A stretch of DNA of 17,967 nucleotides from CAYTSW01 sp964440605 (GCA_964440605.1 CAYTSW010000050.1:1-17967); one strand, 5' to 3'; shown: positions 5,420 to 14,793, counted from the stretch's first letter. Notes: generated by a model not told the origin, from the letters alone. Made by a program: numbers and translations.

Positions 5420-7779
5420 GCTTCCTGCACCCCGCTCTCGCGATCGCCGGCATCGCCGCGATCGCGATCCCCATCGCCATTCACCTGCTCTTCCGCCAGC
5501 GCCGCCGGCCCATCCCCTGGGCCGCGATGCGCTTCCTGCTCGAGGCCTACCGCCGCAAACGCAAACGCCTCAAGGTCCAGCAGTGGCTGCTGTTGGCGAC
5601 GCGTTGCCTCATTTTGATCCTGCTGGGCCTGGCGTTGGGCCGACCGCTGCTCGACGCCGCGGGCCTGATCACCCCCGGCGGGCGCGACGTCTACCTGCTG
5701 GTCGACAACAGCTTGGCGTCGTCCCTCCGCGTCGCCGACGGCGAGACGGCTCTCGAGCGCCACGCGGCCGCGGCGCGCGAACTGCTGCAAGGCCTCGGCT
5801 CGGGCGACCGCGTCGGGCTGATCACGCTCGGCTCGCCAGCGGCCCCCGTCGTGCTGCCGCCCTCAAGCGACGCCGCCGCCGTCAACCGGCTCATCGACGA
5901 GCTCACGCCGACCGACGGCCCGGCCGACCTCGCCGGCGCCCTGGAAACGCTCGCCAGCGAGCTCGACGCGCAGCGGGACGCCGCCGAAGACGCCCGCCCC
6001 GCCGTCGTCGCCTTGCTCTCCGACCTGCGCGAAGGCTCGGCCGACATCTCCAGGGCCCTGCCCTCGGCCCTGGCTGGACGAGAGGACGTCCGCGTACTGG
6101 CGATGCCGCCCACGACCGAAGCCGTGGGCAATGTACAGGTGACTGGCGTCGAGCCGCTGCGCACGGTCGTGCTCACCGGCGCGGGGCGAGCGACCGAAGA
6201 GGCTTCCGTTCGCGTGCGCCTGCGCCGCACCGGGGCTGCGATCGGCGATGCCGGCGTCACCACCGTCCGCCTGGCGACCGGCTCGCAGGCCGCCGGTTTT
6301 GCGACCGCCGGCTCGCGCGCCACCGTCCGTTGGCAGCCGGGCCAGGCCGAGACGAGCGTCACCCTCGCCGTCGCCCTCGACCGCTCGGGCGAGGCCTCGG
6401 GCCTCGGCTCCGACCGCTCGGACACCGTGCTCATCGCCTCGATCGACCGCGATGCGCTCGAAACCGACAACCGCCACCGCCGGCTGGTGCGCGTGACCGA
6501 TGCGCTGGACGTCGGCATCGTCGCGACCCGCCGCTTCGGCCGCGGGCCCCGCGTGGGCGAGAAGACCCCCGCCGACTGGCTCCGCGCCGCCCTCTCCCCC
6601 ACTGCCACCTCCCCCGTCGTCCTCACGGACGTCGAGCCCGCCGGCATCGACGAGCCCGTCCTCGCGACCCTCGACGCCCTATTCATCACCCGCCCCGACC
6701 TCGTCCCCGAAGACGCCTGGCCCCGACTCCGCGCCTTCACCGACCGCGGCGGGCTCATCCTCGTCACCCCGCCCGTCGGCGTCACCGTCCACCTCTGGAC
6801 CGACGACTTCACCCGAGCCCTGGGCCTCAACTGGACCATCGCCCGCGAAGCCCTGGCCGCGCCCGAAGACAACCCCGCGACGCTCGACCCCGACGCCCCG
6901 CCCTCGGCCATCCTCGCGATGATCCGCGACGAGCTCGAGCCGCTGCTCCGCCCCGTCGGCCTCTTCCAGACGCTGCCGATCACCCTCGAAGGCTCGGGCT
7001 CGCGTGTCCTGCTGCGCCGGAGCGACGGCTCGCCCTGGCTCGTCGCCGCCTCACCCGGGACGTCGGAGATCGACTCGGGATCGAATGTGGATAACTCCTC
7101 CCCGACCGCTCTCCCCACCGCCCCGTCGGCCGGCCTGGTCATCTACATGGCCTCCTCGCCCTCCCTCGACTGGACCGACCTCCCGGCCCGCCCGTTCATG
7201 GTGCCGCTGATGCAGGAACTGCTGCGTCAGGGTGTCGGAGCATCGGACGCCGCGGGGCAGACCGTCGCCGGCCGAGTCGTCGGCCTGCCTCGAAGCGTGC
7301 GCCGCCTCGACCGCCTGCCCACCGACGCGGGTGATGGCGCTTCGCGTCCGGCAAATGTGGACAACGTGTCGAGTGATAGCCCCATCCCCCTGAGAGAAGC
7401 GGGCGTTTTCGTCGCCCGCGACGAGGCCCAGCGGATAGTGGAGGTGCTGGCGGTCAACCCCGACGTGCGCGCCGGCCGCACCGGTCTGACCGACCCCGAG
7501 TCCGTCCGGGCCTGGCTCGCCGGCGCCCTCGGACCCGACGCCGCCGCCGACCGCGTCGCCTGGCTCGATCAGGAGTCGCCCGGTGCCGTCCTTGCCTCGG
7601 GCGAAGAAGGCTCGCCTATCTCGCTGCCCCTGCTGATCGCCGCGATGGCCCTCCTGCTGGCCGAGACCGCCATGGCCCGCTGGTTCAGCCACGCGACGGT
7701 CGATCGGCACACGCGCGGCGCCGCCGAGCCCGCCCAGCCCGCTGGGGTAGCCGTTGGGGTGATGGGGGGGGCGACGTGA
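5416..7779 (+). CDS. BatA-like membrane protein with degenerate VWA domain
   Basis: The 787-residue protein starts with a classic BatA N-terminal domain: membrane helix 4-25, the RRRPIPWAAMRFL basic stretch, and a second helix at 57-75. A VWA-like fold follows (DVYLLVDNSLAS), but the metal motif reads D97-N-S99-L-A101, that is DxSxA, so the fifth position has lost its serine. A beta-rich middle section follows, then a Rossmann-like region with LDALFITRPDL and RGGLILVTPPVG that resembles the glutamine-amidotransferase-like folds of related proteins. A final membrane helix is near 735-754. The architecture matches the next gene. The ATG at 5416 overlaps the DUF58 stop (ATGA) and has GGAGG 8 nt upstream. 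The role is probably structural, in an inner-membrane VWA complex; the partner is unknown. Confidence 0.9.
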   Translation: MSFLHPALAIAGIAAIAIPIAIHLLFRQRRRPIPWAAMRFLLEAYRRKRKRLKVQQWLLLATRCLILILLGLALGRPLLDAAGLITPGGRDVYLLVDNSLASSLRVADGETALERHAAAARELLQGLGSGDRVGLITLGSPAAPVVLPPSSDAAAVNRLIDELTPTDGPADLAGALETLASELDAQRDAAEDARPAVVALLSDLREGSADISRALPSALAGREDVRVLAMPPTTEAVGNVQVTGVEPLRTVVLTGAGRATEEASVRVRLRRTGAAIGDAGVTTVRLATGSQAAGFATAGSRATVRWQPGQAETSVTLAVALDRSGEASGLGSDRSDTVLIASIDRDALETDNRHRRLVRVTDALDVGIVATRRFGRGPRVGEKTPADWLRAALSPTATSPVVLTDVEPAGIDEPVLATLDALFITRPDLVPEDAWPRLRAFTDRGGLILVTPPVGVTVHLWTDDFTRALGLNWTIAREALAAPEDNPATLDPDAPPSAILAMIRDELEPLLRPVGLFQTLPITLEGSGSRVLLRRSDGSPWLVAASPGTSEIDSGSNVDNSSPTALPTAPSAGLVIYMASSPSLDWTDLPARPFMVPLMQELLRQGVGASDAAGQTVAGRVVGLPRSVRRLDRLPTDAGDGASRPANVDNVSSDSPIPLREAGVFVARDEAQRIVEVLAVNPDVRAGRTGLTDPESVRAWLAGALGPDAAADRVAWLDQESPGAVLASGEEGSPISLPLLIAAMALLLAETAMARWFSHATVDRHTRGAAEPAQPAGVAVGVMGGAT
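7764..7771 (+). promoter_or_regulatory. G8 homopolymer acting as the ribosome-binding region of the next VWA gene
   Basis: Eight consecutive Gs end 4 nt before the GTG start at 7776 and lie within the last codons of the upstream gene. They form the only purine-rich stretch near this start. Such a run is prone to slippage, which would alter both the upstream C-terminus and the spacing to the start. Confidence 0.4.
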
Positions 7780-10127
7780 ACGACTTCTGGACGTGGCTGC
7801 TGGACCTCGATCGGCTCTCCCTCGCCGACGAGGGCGTCCGGCTGGGCTTCGCCCGCCCGCTGCCCGGCTGGGCCTGGGCGCTGGTCATCGCCGGGTGCGT
7901 CGCCCTCGCGTTGTGGAGCTATCGCCGCCTCGCCGGCTCACGCCCGCTGCGGATGACGCTCGCGGGCGCGCGCGCGCTGGTGCTGCTGGCGGTCGCGGTG
8001 CTCATCGCCGGGCCGCAACTGGCCCGCACCACCGAGTCCGTCGAGCGCGACTGGGTGCTGGTGCTGGTCGATCGCTCGGCTTCGTTGACGATCGCCGACG
8101 CTGAGCCGGGCGCCGGCGCGCAGGGGCGCACGACGCGCGAGGCCCAGGTCCGCGCCGCGATCCAGCGGGCCTGGCCCGAGTGGACCGAGCTCGCCCGCGA
8201 GCGCCGGATCGTCTGGCTCGGCTTCGACGCCGGCGCCTTCGAGCTCGACACCGGCCAGGCCGGCGGCTCCACGACCATCGACCTCGGCGAGCCCGACGGG
8301 CAACGCACCGCCCTCGGAGCCGCGATCGATCAGGCCCTGGCCCGAGCCGCGGCCCGCCCGCTGTCCGCAGTCGTGCTCGTCACGGACGGCCGCTCGGCCG
8401 ACGACGTGAGCCGCCCCGCCCTGCGTCGCCTGCGCGCCGAGCGCGTGCCCGTCCACGCCGTCGCTCTGGGCTCCGAGGAACCGCTGGGCGACCTCTCCGT
8501 CGCCTCCGTCGATGCGCCGCGGGCCGCCTTTGTGGGCGACGTCACGCCCATCCGCGTCGAGCTCGACCAGCTCGGCTCCGCCCAGCAGACGGGCCAGATC
8601 CGCCTCATCGACACCCGCACGGGCGAGGTGCTCGACGAGCAACGCGTCGACGAAGAGACCGGCCCCGGACTGACACTGTCTCACCGCGCGACCGAAACCG
8701 AGGCCGGCGACGCCCGCTGGGCCGTCGAGATCGTCCCCGACGGGCCCGACCTGCTCGCGGGCAACAACCGCATCGAAATCGACCTCGAACTCGTCGACCG
8801 CCCGCTGCGTGTGCTCTACATCGACGGCTACCCGCGCTGGGAGCAGCGCTACCTGCGCAACCTCCTTTTGCGCGAGGCCTCGATCACCTCATCGGCCCTC
8901 ATGCTCGCCGCCGACCGGCGCTACATCCAGGAAGGCAACGTCGAGATCGACACCCTGCCCGCCTCGCCCGAAGAGTGGGCCGAATACGACGTCGTCATCC
9001 TGGGCGACGTCCGCCCCGACCTCCTGCGCATCGAACAGCTCAGCCAGCTCCGCGACCATGTCGCCCAGCGCGGCGGCGGACTGCTCTGGATCGGCGGCGA
9101 AGCCCAGACCCCCGAACGCTGGTGGGAGTCGGAACTGGCTGACCTCATCCCCTTCGCCCGCGGCGCGACCGAGACCATGCGCCTGCCCGACCCCTTCGTC
9201 ATCACCCCCTCGCCCGACGCCCTGCGCCTGGGCGTGATGCGCCTGACCGACGACCCCGACAACCCCTGGCCCGACTTGCTCACCGACCCCGAAACGGGCT
9301 GGAGCACGCTGTATTACGGCCAGCTCATCGAGCAGCGCTCCGTCAAGCCGACCGCCGAGATCCTCGCCCGCGCGCAGAGCACCTTCACCGACGACGCCTG
9401 GCCGCTGGTCCTCTCGATGCGCTACGGCGCCGGGCGGTCCATCTACGTCGCGACCGATGAGCTGTGGCGGTATCGCTACGCGCGGGGCGAACTGCTCTAC
9501 GACCGCTTCTGGGTGCCGCTGATCCGCCTGCTGGGCCGCGAGGCGCTGGCGCGTTCGGGCCGACCCGCGGTGCTGGAGGCGAGCCCGCGCGACGCGGTCG
9601 TCGAGCAGCCGGTGCGCATCCGCCTGGAACTCCTGGATCAGGCGCTCGTTGACGACGCCCCGCCCAGCACCATGGTCCGCCTCGAGCGCGAAGCCCGCCC
9701 CGGCGAGGCGATCGACGAAGACGAGCTGCCCGAACTTGAGCTCACCCTGCGCCCCGATCCGGACGACCCGCGGGTGTACTCGACGAGCTGGCTCGCCTCC
9801 GAAGCCGGCACATGGACCGCGTCGCCCGCCGACGCGTTTCTCGCGGGGCTGGACCTGCGGGCGACGATCGACGTCGCCCTGCCGCAGGACGAGCTGCGCG
9901 TGCCGGAGACCGACCATGATCGGCTCGAGGCCCTGGCCGCCGAGACGGGCGGCCTGGTCGTCACGCCGGCGAACATCGAAGGCCTGTCCGACCGCTTCCC
10001 GAACAGACAGGTGCGCATCCGCACCGAGCGGGCCGAAGCGTTGTGGGACACACCTCTGGCGTTGATCACGCTGCTCGTGCTTCTGACCGCCGAGTGGGTG
10101 GGCCGTAGAGTCATTCGGCTGATCTGA
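7776..10127 (+). CDS. Large VWA-domain membrane protein with glutamine-amidotransferase-like region
   Basis: The 783-residue product has two N-terminal membrane helices (about 31-49 and 64-81), then a VWA domain with an intact metal site: DRSAS (D99, S101, S103), a threonine in GQRTALGAAI (T178) and VTDG with D204. A beta-sandwich-like linker (~240-340) leads to a Rossmann-type region starting at LRVLYIDGYPRWEQRYLRNL (~344) and continuing through DVVILGDVRPDLL and GGGLLWIGGEAQ. This is the glutamine-amidotransferase-like fold found in many planctomycete VWA proteins; no catalytic Cys-His-Glu set is evident, so enzymatic activity is not claimed. A membrane helix closes the protein (~763-778). 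The GTG start overlaps the previous stop by 4 bp (GTGA). It probably forms a membrane pair with the BatA-like neighbour. Confidence 0.9.
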   Translation: MNDFWTWLLDLDRLSLADEGVRLGFARPLPGWAWALVIAGCVALALWSYRRLAGSRPLRMTLAGARALVLLAVAVLIAGPQLARTTESVERDWVLVLVDRSASLTIADAEPGAGAQGRTTREAQVRAAIQRAWPEWTELARERRIVWLGFDAGAFELDTGQAGGSTTIDLGEPDGQRTALGAAIDQALARAAARPLSAVVLVTDGRSADDVSRPALRRLRAERVPVHAVALGSEEPLGDLSVASVDAPRAAFVGDVTPIRVELDQLGSAQQTGQIRLIDTRTGEVLDEQRVDEETGPGLTLSHRATETEAGDARWAVEIVPDGPDLLAGNNRIEIDLELVDRPLRVLYIDGYPRWEQRYLRNLLLREASITSSALMLAADRRYIQEGNVEIDTLPASPEEWAEYDVVILGDVRPDLLRIEQLSQLRDHVAQRGGGLLWIGGEAQTPERWWESELADLIPFARGATETMRLPDPFVITPSPDALRLGVMRLTDDPDNPWPDLLTDPETGWSTLYYGQLIEQRSVKPTAEILARAQSTFTDDAWPLVLSMRYGAGRSIYVATDELWRYRYARGELLYDRFWVPLIRLLGREALARSGRPAVLEASPRDAVVEQPVRIRLELLDQALVDDAPPSTMVRLEREARPGEAIDEDELPELELTLRPDPDDPRVYSTSWLASEAGTWTASPADAFLAGLDLRATIDVALPQDELRVPETDHDRLEALAAETGGLVVTPANIEGLSDRFPNRQVRIRTERAEALWDTPLALITLLVLLTAEWVGRRVIRLI

Positions 10128-10207
10128 GGCGTTCTCGTGTGCGTCCCAACGAGCCGGCGGTTCGCGTGTGTGCGAAGCCCGGCGCACCTCTCAGCGGTAG
10201 ACCCAGC

Positions 10208-13200
10208 ATGACCAGCGACCCCCCGCCGACGCCCGCCAGCCCCGCAACCGGGGGTGCGGAACCGTTGATCGCGTCGTTGCGTTCGCTGCGTGCCCGAGCT
10301 CGCTGGCTGCTGGTGCTGCGGCGGCTCGCTCTACTGGCCGCCGACGTGCTGTTGGTGGCGCTCGTCGCGGGGCTGCTGGACATGTGGCTGCGCTTCCCCG
10401 GCGGGCTGCGCACGATCGCGTGGCTGGTGGCGCTCGCGGGCGTGGTCGTGCTGCTGGTGCGGTGGGTGGGGCCGGCATTGACCTTCAAGCCCACGCTGAC
10501 TGATGTCGCCCTGCGCGTGGAGCGCACCCGGCCCGAGCTCGCGGGTCGGCTGGCGTCGGCCGTCGACTTTTCCCGCACGGGCGACGCGACCGCCTCGCGC
10601 ACGAACACGTCCGGCGCCGACCGCATGGCCGAAGCGATGGCCGCTCGGGTGGTCCGTGAGACCGTGGGCTCCTTCTCGCTGCGCGACGCGATGGCCATCG
10701 TCCGCCCCGCGCCCGCGGCTCAGGGCTCGATCCTCGCGGTGCTCGCGCTGGTGCTCGTCGCGGTGCCGCTGGTGCAGTCGCCCCGTCTCTGGAGCATCGG
10801 CGCGTCGCGCGTGCTGCTGCCATGGTCCGACGCGACGTGGCCCAAGCGGACGGGCGTGGGCGACGCGACGGTCGCGACGGTGCACCCGCTGGGCGAGGCG
10901 CTCCCGCTGCGGGCGATGCTGACGAAGTGGCGCACCGAGCCGGCGCAGACCGACGTCGCGGTGCGCTACCGCGTCGCCAACGAGGACGGCGTCGAAGGCC
11001 CGACGCGGCGCGAGCTGCTCACCTTCCAGGGCGGCGAAGCGGCGGACGGCGGCACGGTGGGCACATACGTCTTCGAACGCCTGATCGAGCCCTTGGGCAC
11101 CGCGATCGTCTACCGCTTCGAGACCGAGGACGACGCGACGCCGTGGCGGCGTGTGACACTCGTGCCGCCGCCGGAGGTCAAGTCGGCGCGGGTGGAGATC
11201 ACGCCGCCGGCGTACGCCCGCGAGTCGCTGGCCAGCGCCGGCCCGGACGACGAGCTCGCGCTCGAAGCCGATCTTGGTCCGGGTCTCGACGAACGCGCGC
11301 TCGCGCCCGCGGCTCTCGAGGGCTCGCGGCTCGAGCTGACGATCACGCTCAACAAGCCGGCGCTGCTCCCCGGAGGCGTGGAGCCCAGCGCATCGACGTT
11401 CGCGCCGCTGCTCGAAGGCGGCGCGCGCGTGGAGTCCTTCGAAGCCGAGGGCGGCGTCTGGCGCGCCTCGCTCATCGCGCGTGAGCCCTTCCGCCTCGCG
11501 CTCGAACTCGAAGATCAGTACGCGATCCCCTCGGTCGAGGAAGCGGTGTACCGCTTTGCCGTGCTGCCCGACGAGCCGCCGACGGCGACGGTGACCAACC
11601 CGCCCAGCGACGAAACGGTGCTGCCCACGGCGGTCATCGGCGTGTCGGCCGAGGCTCGGGACGACGTCTCGCTCGAGCGCGTCGCACTCACTCGGCAGCG
11701 CTGGGTGCCGGCGGGCTCGGAGGCCGGTTCACCCTCGGGCCCGGGCGGCGCACTCGAAGCCGCCGGCGAGCCGGGAGTGACGCAAGCCAGCGACGTATCG
11801 CCCGGCACGACGGCTGCGCTCGTCGAATACGAGCTCGACCTCGGCGCCTTGCAGCTCGACGCCGGCGACGAGGTGCACCTGGTCGGCCTGGCGTACGACA
11901 TCTTCGAGGACGCGTCGGGCGTCGCGCGTCGCCCCAGCGCCAGCCTGCCGCGGATCCTGCGGATCATCGACGAGGAGCGCTTCATTGAGGAGGTGCGCTC
12001 GCGGCTGGCGGACGTGCGACAGCAGGCGATCCGCCTCGCCGAGGGCCAGCGCGAGCTGCGTGAGCGCACGACCGAGCGCGGCGTCGACCCCTCGACCGCC
12101 CGCACGCAGAGCCAGATCGGCCAGCGCATCGAACGCCAGCTCGATGCGCTCGACGACCTGGCGCAGCGTGTCGAGCGCAACCGGCTCGACGACGCGGCGC
12201 TCGATGACCTCCTGGGTGAGAGCCGCGACGCCGCCGTCGAAGCCGGCGAGCGTGCGGCTCAGGCGGCGCAGCGCGCGAGCGAGGCCCAGGCCGCCGCCGA
12301 GCGCGACCCGGAGAACCGCCCGACACCCGAGGAACGCCAGGCCATCGAGGACGAACAGCGGGCGACGGAAGACGAGTTGCAACGGCTCGTCTCGCTGCTC
12401 GACCGCGGCGAGGACACGTGGGTCGTGCGCTCGACCATCGAAAACCTGCTCGAGCAGCAGCAGGAGCTGGCGCAGCAGACCGAACGCGTCGGGCAGGAGA
12501 CGACGGGCCTGCGGCCCGAAGAACTCACCGAAGCGCAGCGCGAGGCGCTGGAGCAGATCGCCCGCGAGCAGGACGAGCTCGCCCAGCGGACCGAGCGGCT
12601 GACGCAGGAACTGCGCGAGCGTGCGCGCGCGATGCGCGAGTCCGACCCGGCCGCGGCTGCGGGCCTCGAGCAGGCCGCCCAGCGAGCCGAGCAGGAGCGC
12701 ACCGCCGAGCAGATGCAGCAGGCCTCGCAGAACGCGCAGCAGAACCAGACGCAGCAGGCCCAGCGGGCGCAGCAGCAGGCGGCCGAATCGCTCGAAGAGA
12801 TGCTCCGCGACCTCGACGAGAGTGAGCGCAACCGCCAGGAAGTCCTGCAGCGGCAACTGCTCTCGCTGATCGAGTCCATCGAAGCCATCATCAAGCGTCA
12901 ACAGGAGGAGCTGGATCGGCTGACGAACCGCACGCCCGACGCGCACCCGAGCGCGTTCGATCAGCCGCTGATCACGCTGGCGAACAACACGCTGGCGGTC
13001 GCGGGCGAAGCGCGTGCGGGGGGCCCGGAGTTCGCGGCGATCGCGGGCCTGATCGAGCGTGCGGCCGACGCGCAGGGACGGGGCGTCGCGGGGTTGCGCC
13101 AGGACGCGCCCGATTGGGAAGAGGCCGAGCGTCAGGAGATGCGGGCGCTCGACCTGCTCGTGCGCGCCAAGGAGCAGGCCGAGCAGATGCAGGAGCAGCT

Positions 13201-14026
13201 CGAGCAGGAAGAGAACGAGCGCAAGAAGCGCGAGCTCAAGCGGGCGTACCGCGCGGCTCTGGAGATGCAGATCGATCTGCGCGACCGCACTCAGCCCTTC
13301 GCCGAGCTCGACGAACTCTCGCGCCGCGACCGCGTGCGCCTCCGGCAGCTCGACCCGCCTCAGCAGGAGATCCGCACGACCCTCGCCGACCTGCGCGCGC
13401 AGACGACCGAGTTCGACGACGCGCGCGTCTACGACTACGCCCACGAACGCCTCGACCGCATGGCCAACCTCGCCAGCGACGCGATCACGGGCGCCGAGCC
13501 GGCGCTAGCGGTGCGTCGACAGGACGCGGTCGTGCAGACGCTCATCGCGCTGCTCGACTCGCTCGAAGACCCCGAGCCCGACGAAGAGCAGTTCGAAGAG
13601 GGCAGCGGCGGCCAGCAGGGCGGCGGCGGCTCGGGCGGGCAGCAACAACAGGAAGGCCTCGTGAGCGAACTCGGCGAACTGCGCCTGCTGCGCAGCATGC
13701 AGATGGCCATTGCCGAAGAGACGCGCGACTACCACGAGGGCCTGCTGGGTGATGACCCCGGCGTGCTGGACACGCTCAGCGATCAGCAGGAAGGGCTCGC
13801 CGATGCCGCGGTCAATCTCATCGAGCGTCTGTCGCAGACGCAGGTGCCGCTGGACTACTTCCCGGACGGCCCGCAGGGCCCGTCAGGGGGAACCGACAGC
13901 CCGCTGGACGACGCTCCGACCCCGGAAGAGGCCCCCGAAGAAGAGGGTCCGATGAACAATCCATCGCCGGCGGACGATAACTCTGAGGAGTCGCCCGCGA
14001 ACGCCGAGCAAGGAGGCGACGCATGA
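10208..14026 (+). CDS. Giant membrane-anchored coiled-coil protein (DUF4175-like)
   Basis: The ~1272-residue protein has three N-terminal hydrophobic segments (about 38-58, 69-88, 173-190). Between them is VALRVERTRPELAGRLASAV, and just after is RVLLPWSDATWPKRT; both recall large DUF4175-like planctomycete proteins. A beta-rich part follows, including an Ig-like section starting near residue 455 with the ARDDVSLERVAL motif. Residues ~588-910 are a long Gln/Glu/Arg/Ala coiled coil. Near the C-terminus a Gly/Gln linker precedes ELRLLRSMQMAIAEETRDYH (~1157-1176), and the end is acidic and Pro-rich. An upstream GTG at 10139 has GAGG at 10126-10129 and could be the start, but the 23 extra codons have low third-position GC and rare codons, so the ATG at 10208 is preferred. 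It probably forms an elongated scaffold or tether from the membrane. No enzymatic motif seen. Confidence 0.85.
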   Translation: MTSDPPPTPASPATGGAEPLIASLRSLRARARWLLVLRRLALLAADVLLVALVAGLLDMWLRFPGGLRTIAWLVALAGVVVLLVRWVGPALTFKPTLTDVALRVERTRPELAGRLASAVDFSRTGDATASRTNTSGADRMAEAMAARVVRETVGSFSLRDAMAIVRPAPAAQGSILAVLALVLVAVPLVQSPRLWSIGASRVLLPWSDATWPKRTGVGDATVATVHPLGEALPLRAMLTKWRTEPAQTDVAVRYRVANEDGVEGPTRRELLTFQGGEAADGGTVGTYVFERLIEPLGTAIVYRFETEDDATPWRRVTLVPPPEVKSARVEITPPAYARESLASAGPDDELALEADLGPGLDERALAPAALEGSRLELTITLNKPALLPGGVEPSASTFAPLLEGGARVESFEAEGGVWRASLIAREPFRLALELEDQYAIPSVEEAVYRFAVLPDEPPTATVTNPPSDETVLPTAVIGVSAEARDDVSLERVALTRQRWVPAGSEAGSPSGPGGALEAAGEPGVTQASDVSPGTTAALVEYELDLGALQLDAGDEVHLVGLAYDIFEDASGVARRPSASLPRILRIIDEERFIEEVRSRLADVRQQAIRLAEGQRELRERTTERGVDPSTARTQSQIGQRIERQLDALDDLAQRVERNRLDDAALDDLLGESRDAAVEAGERAAQAAQRASEAQAAAERDPENRPTPEERQAIEDEQRATEDELQRLVSLLDRGEDTWVVRSTIENLLEQQQELAQQTERVGQETTGLRPEELTEAQREALEQIAREQDELAQRTERLTQELRERARAMRESDPAAAAGLEQAAQRAEQERTAEQMQQASQNAQQNQTQQAQRAQQQAAESLEEMLRDLDESERNRQEVLQRQLLSLIESIEAIIKRQQEELDRLTNRTPDAHPSAFDQPLITLANNTLAVAGEARAGGPEFAAIAGLIERAADAQGRGVAGLRQDAPDWEEAERQEMRALDLLVRAKEQAEQMQEQLEQEENERKKRELKRAYRAALEMQIDLRDRTQPFAELDELSRRDRVRLRQLDPPQQEIRTTLADLRAQTTEFDDARVYDYAHERLDRMANLASDAITGAEPALAVRRQDAVVQTLIALLDSLEDPEPDEEQFEEGSGGQQGGGGSGGQQQQEGLVSELGELRLLRSMQMAIAEETRDYHEGLLGDDPGVLDTLSDQQEGLADAAVNLIERLSQTQVPLDYFPDGPQGPSGGTDSPLDDAPTPEEAPEEEGPMNNPSPADDNSEESPANAEQGGDA
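14010..14016 (+). promoter_or_regulatory. Perfect ribosome binding site AAGGAGG inside the upstream gene
   Basis: AAGGAGG lies 6 nt before the ATG at 14023 and inside the last codons of the giant coiled-coil gene. It is the strongest Shine-Dalgarno sequence in the operon and suggests high independent initiation of the secreted coiled-coil protein despite the 4-bp overlap. Confidence 0.75.
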
Positions 14027-14793
14027 TTGCCCGAACCGTGAGCCTGGCCGTTGTTCTCAGCCTGACCGCGGGCGCTTCGTTCGCGCTGGCGCAGGACGAG
14101 CCCGCGCCGGCCGACGATCCGCCCGCGGCGAGCGAGCAGGACGAAGCCGAAAAGAAGGCCGCCGGCGGGCTCGGGTCGCTCGACGACCTGCTGGGCATCG
14201 AGGATGAACCGCCCGGAGCCGACACGCCGCCGGGAGACGACGCCGAGGCCATCGAGGACGCGCCCACTTCCGACGAGCTGGAGCTCGAGCGTGCGCTGAG
14301 CATGCAGGAAGCGCGGCAGGCGCTGGTGCAAGCCGCGCAACAGATGAACGAAGCGACGCTGCGCCTGCGGCGCACGCGCGACACCGGCGTCGTGACGCAG
14401 CGTCTGCACAACGAGATCATCGACAAGCTCGACGTGCTCATCAAGCAGGCCGAGCAGCAGCAGAGCCAGTCGTCGAGCTCGTCGTCGAGCAGTTCGTCGA
14501 GTCAGAGCCAGAGCCAGATGCAGCAGGGCGCGCAGCAGCAGGGCCAGCGCCAGCAGCAACAGCAGTCGCAGACGCAGCCCGGCGACGAGTCGTCGCCGAT
14601 CGACGGCGAGCGCAACATGGAGTTCCGCGAGGGCCGTCTCGACCAGTTTGACGCGACGGGGGCCGCCTGGGGCGCTCTGCCCGAGCGCGTCCGCGAGCGC
14701 CTGCTCGAGTCGAGCAATGACCGCTTCAGCTCGCTCTACGAAGCGCTGACCGAGGCGTACTACCGCAAGCTCGCCGAGGACTCATCGCAATGA
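14023..14793 (+). CDS. Secreted coiled-coil protein with Ser/Gln-rich linker
   Basis: The 256-residue product has a clear signal peptide (residues 1-23, cut after ALA before QDE), so it is exported. An acidic Pro-rich spacer (24-80) is followed by a helical coiled coil (~83-146) that contains RLHNEIIDKLDVLIKQAEQQ. Next come 11 consecutive serines and a Gln-rich stretch to residue ~186. The C-terminal domain (~198-251) carries WGALPERVRERLLE and a tyrosine-rich end EALTEAYYRKLAE. A WGxLPxRxR segment followed by a YYRxLAE helix is, as I recall it, a recurrent C-terminal motif of planctomycete coiled-coil proteins; its function is unknown to me. The ATG overlaps the upstream stop by 4 bp. A role as periplasmic partner of the giant coiled-coil protein is inferred from the operon and the shared composition. 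Confidence 0.88.
   Translation: MIARTVSLAVVLSLTAGASFALAQDEPAPADDPPAASEQDEAEKKAAGGLGSLDDLLGIEDEPPGADTPPGDDAEAIEDAPTSDELELERALSMQEARQALVQAAQQMNEATLRLRRTRDTGVVTQRLHNEIIDKLDVLIKQAEQQQSQSSSSSSSSSSSQSQSQMQQGAQQQGQRQQQQQSQTQPGDESSPIDGERNMEFREGRLDQFDATGAAWGALPERVRERLLESSNDRFSSLYEALTEAYYRKLAEDSSQ
14452..14580 (+). repeat. Low-complexity Ser/Gln-coding tract
   Basis: Cryptic trinucleotide repeats of cag/caa and tcg/agc/agt encode residues ~144-186, including an 11-serine run. Two unrelated serine codon families (TCN and AGY) are mixed in the run, so selection for serine rather than simple slippage is likely. It acts as a flexible linker. Confidence 0.8.

Noticed and set aside
10139..10207. GTG 10139 as the start of the giant coiled-coil gene
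   Set aside because: Not excluded: it has GAGG 9 nt upstream. The 23 extra codons have about 70% third-position GC with AGA and TGT codons, unlike the rest of the gene, so ATG 10208 was preferred.
11729..13444. 571-codon Leu-rich minus-strand frame
   Set aside because: Leu and Arg runs are the reverse complement of the Gln/Glu codons of the coiled-coil gene; there is no plausible start or fold signature.
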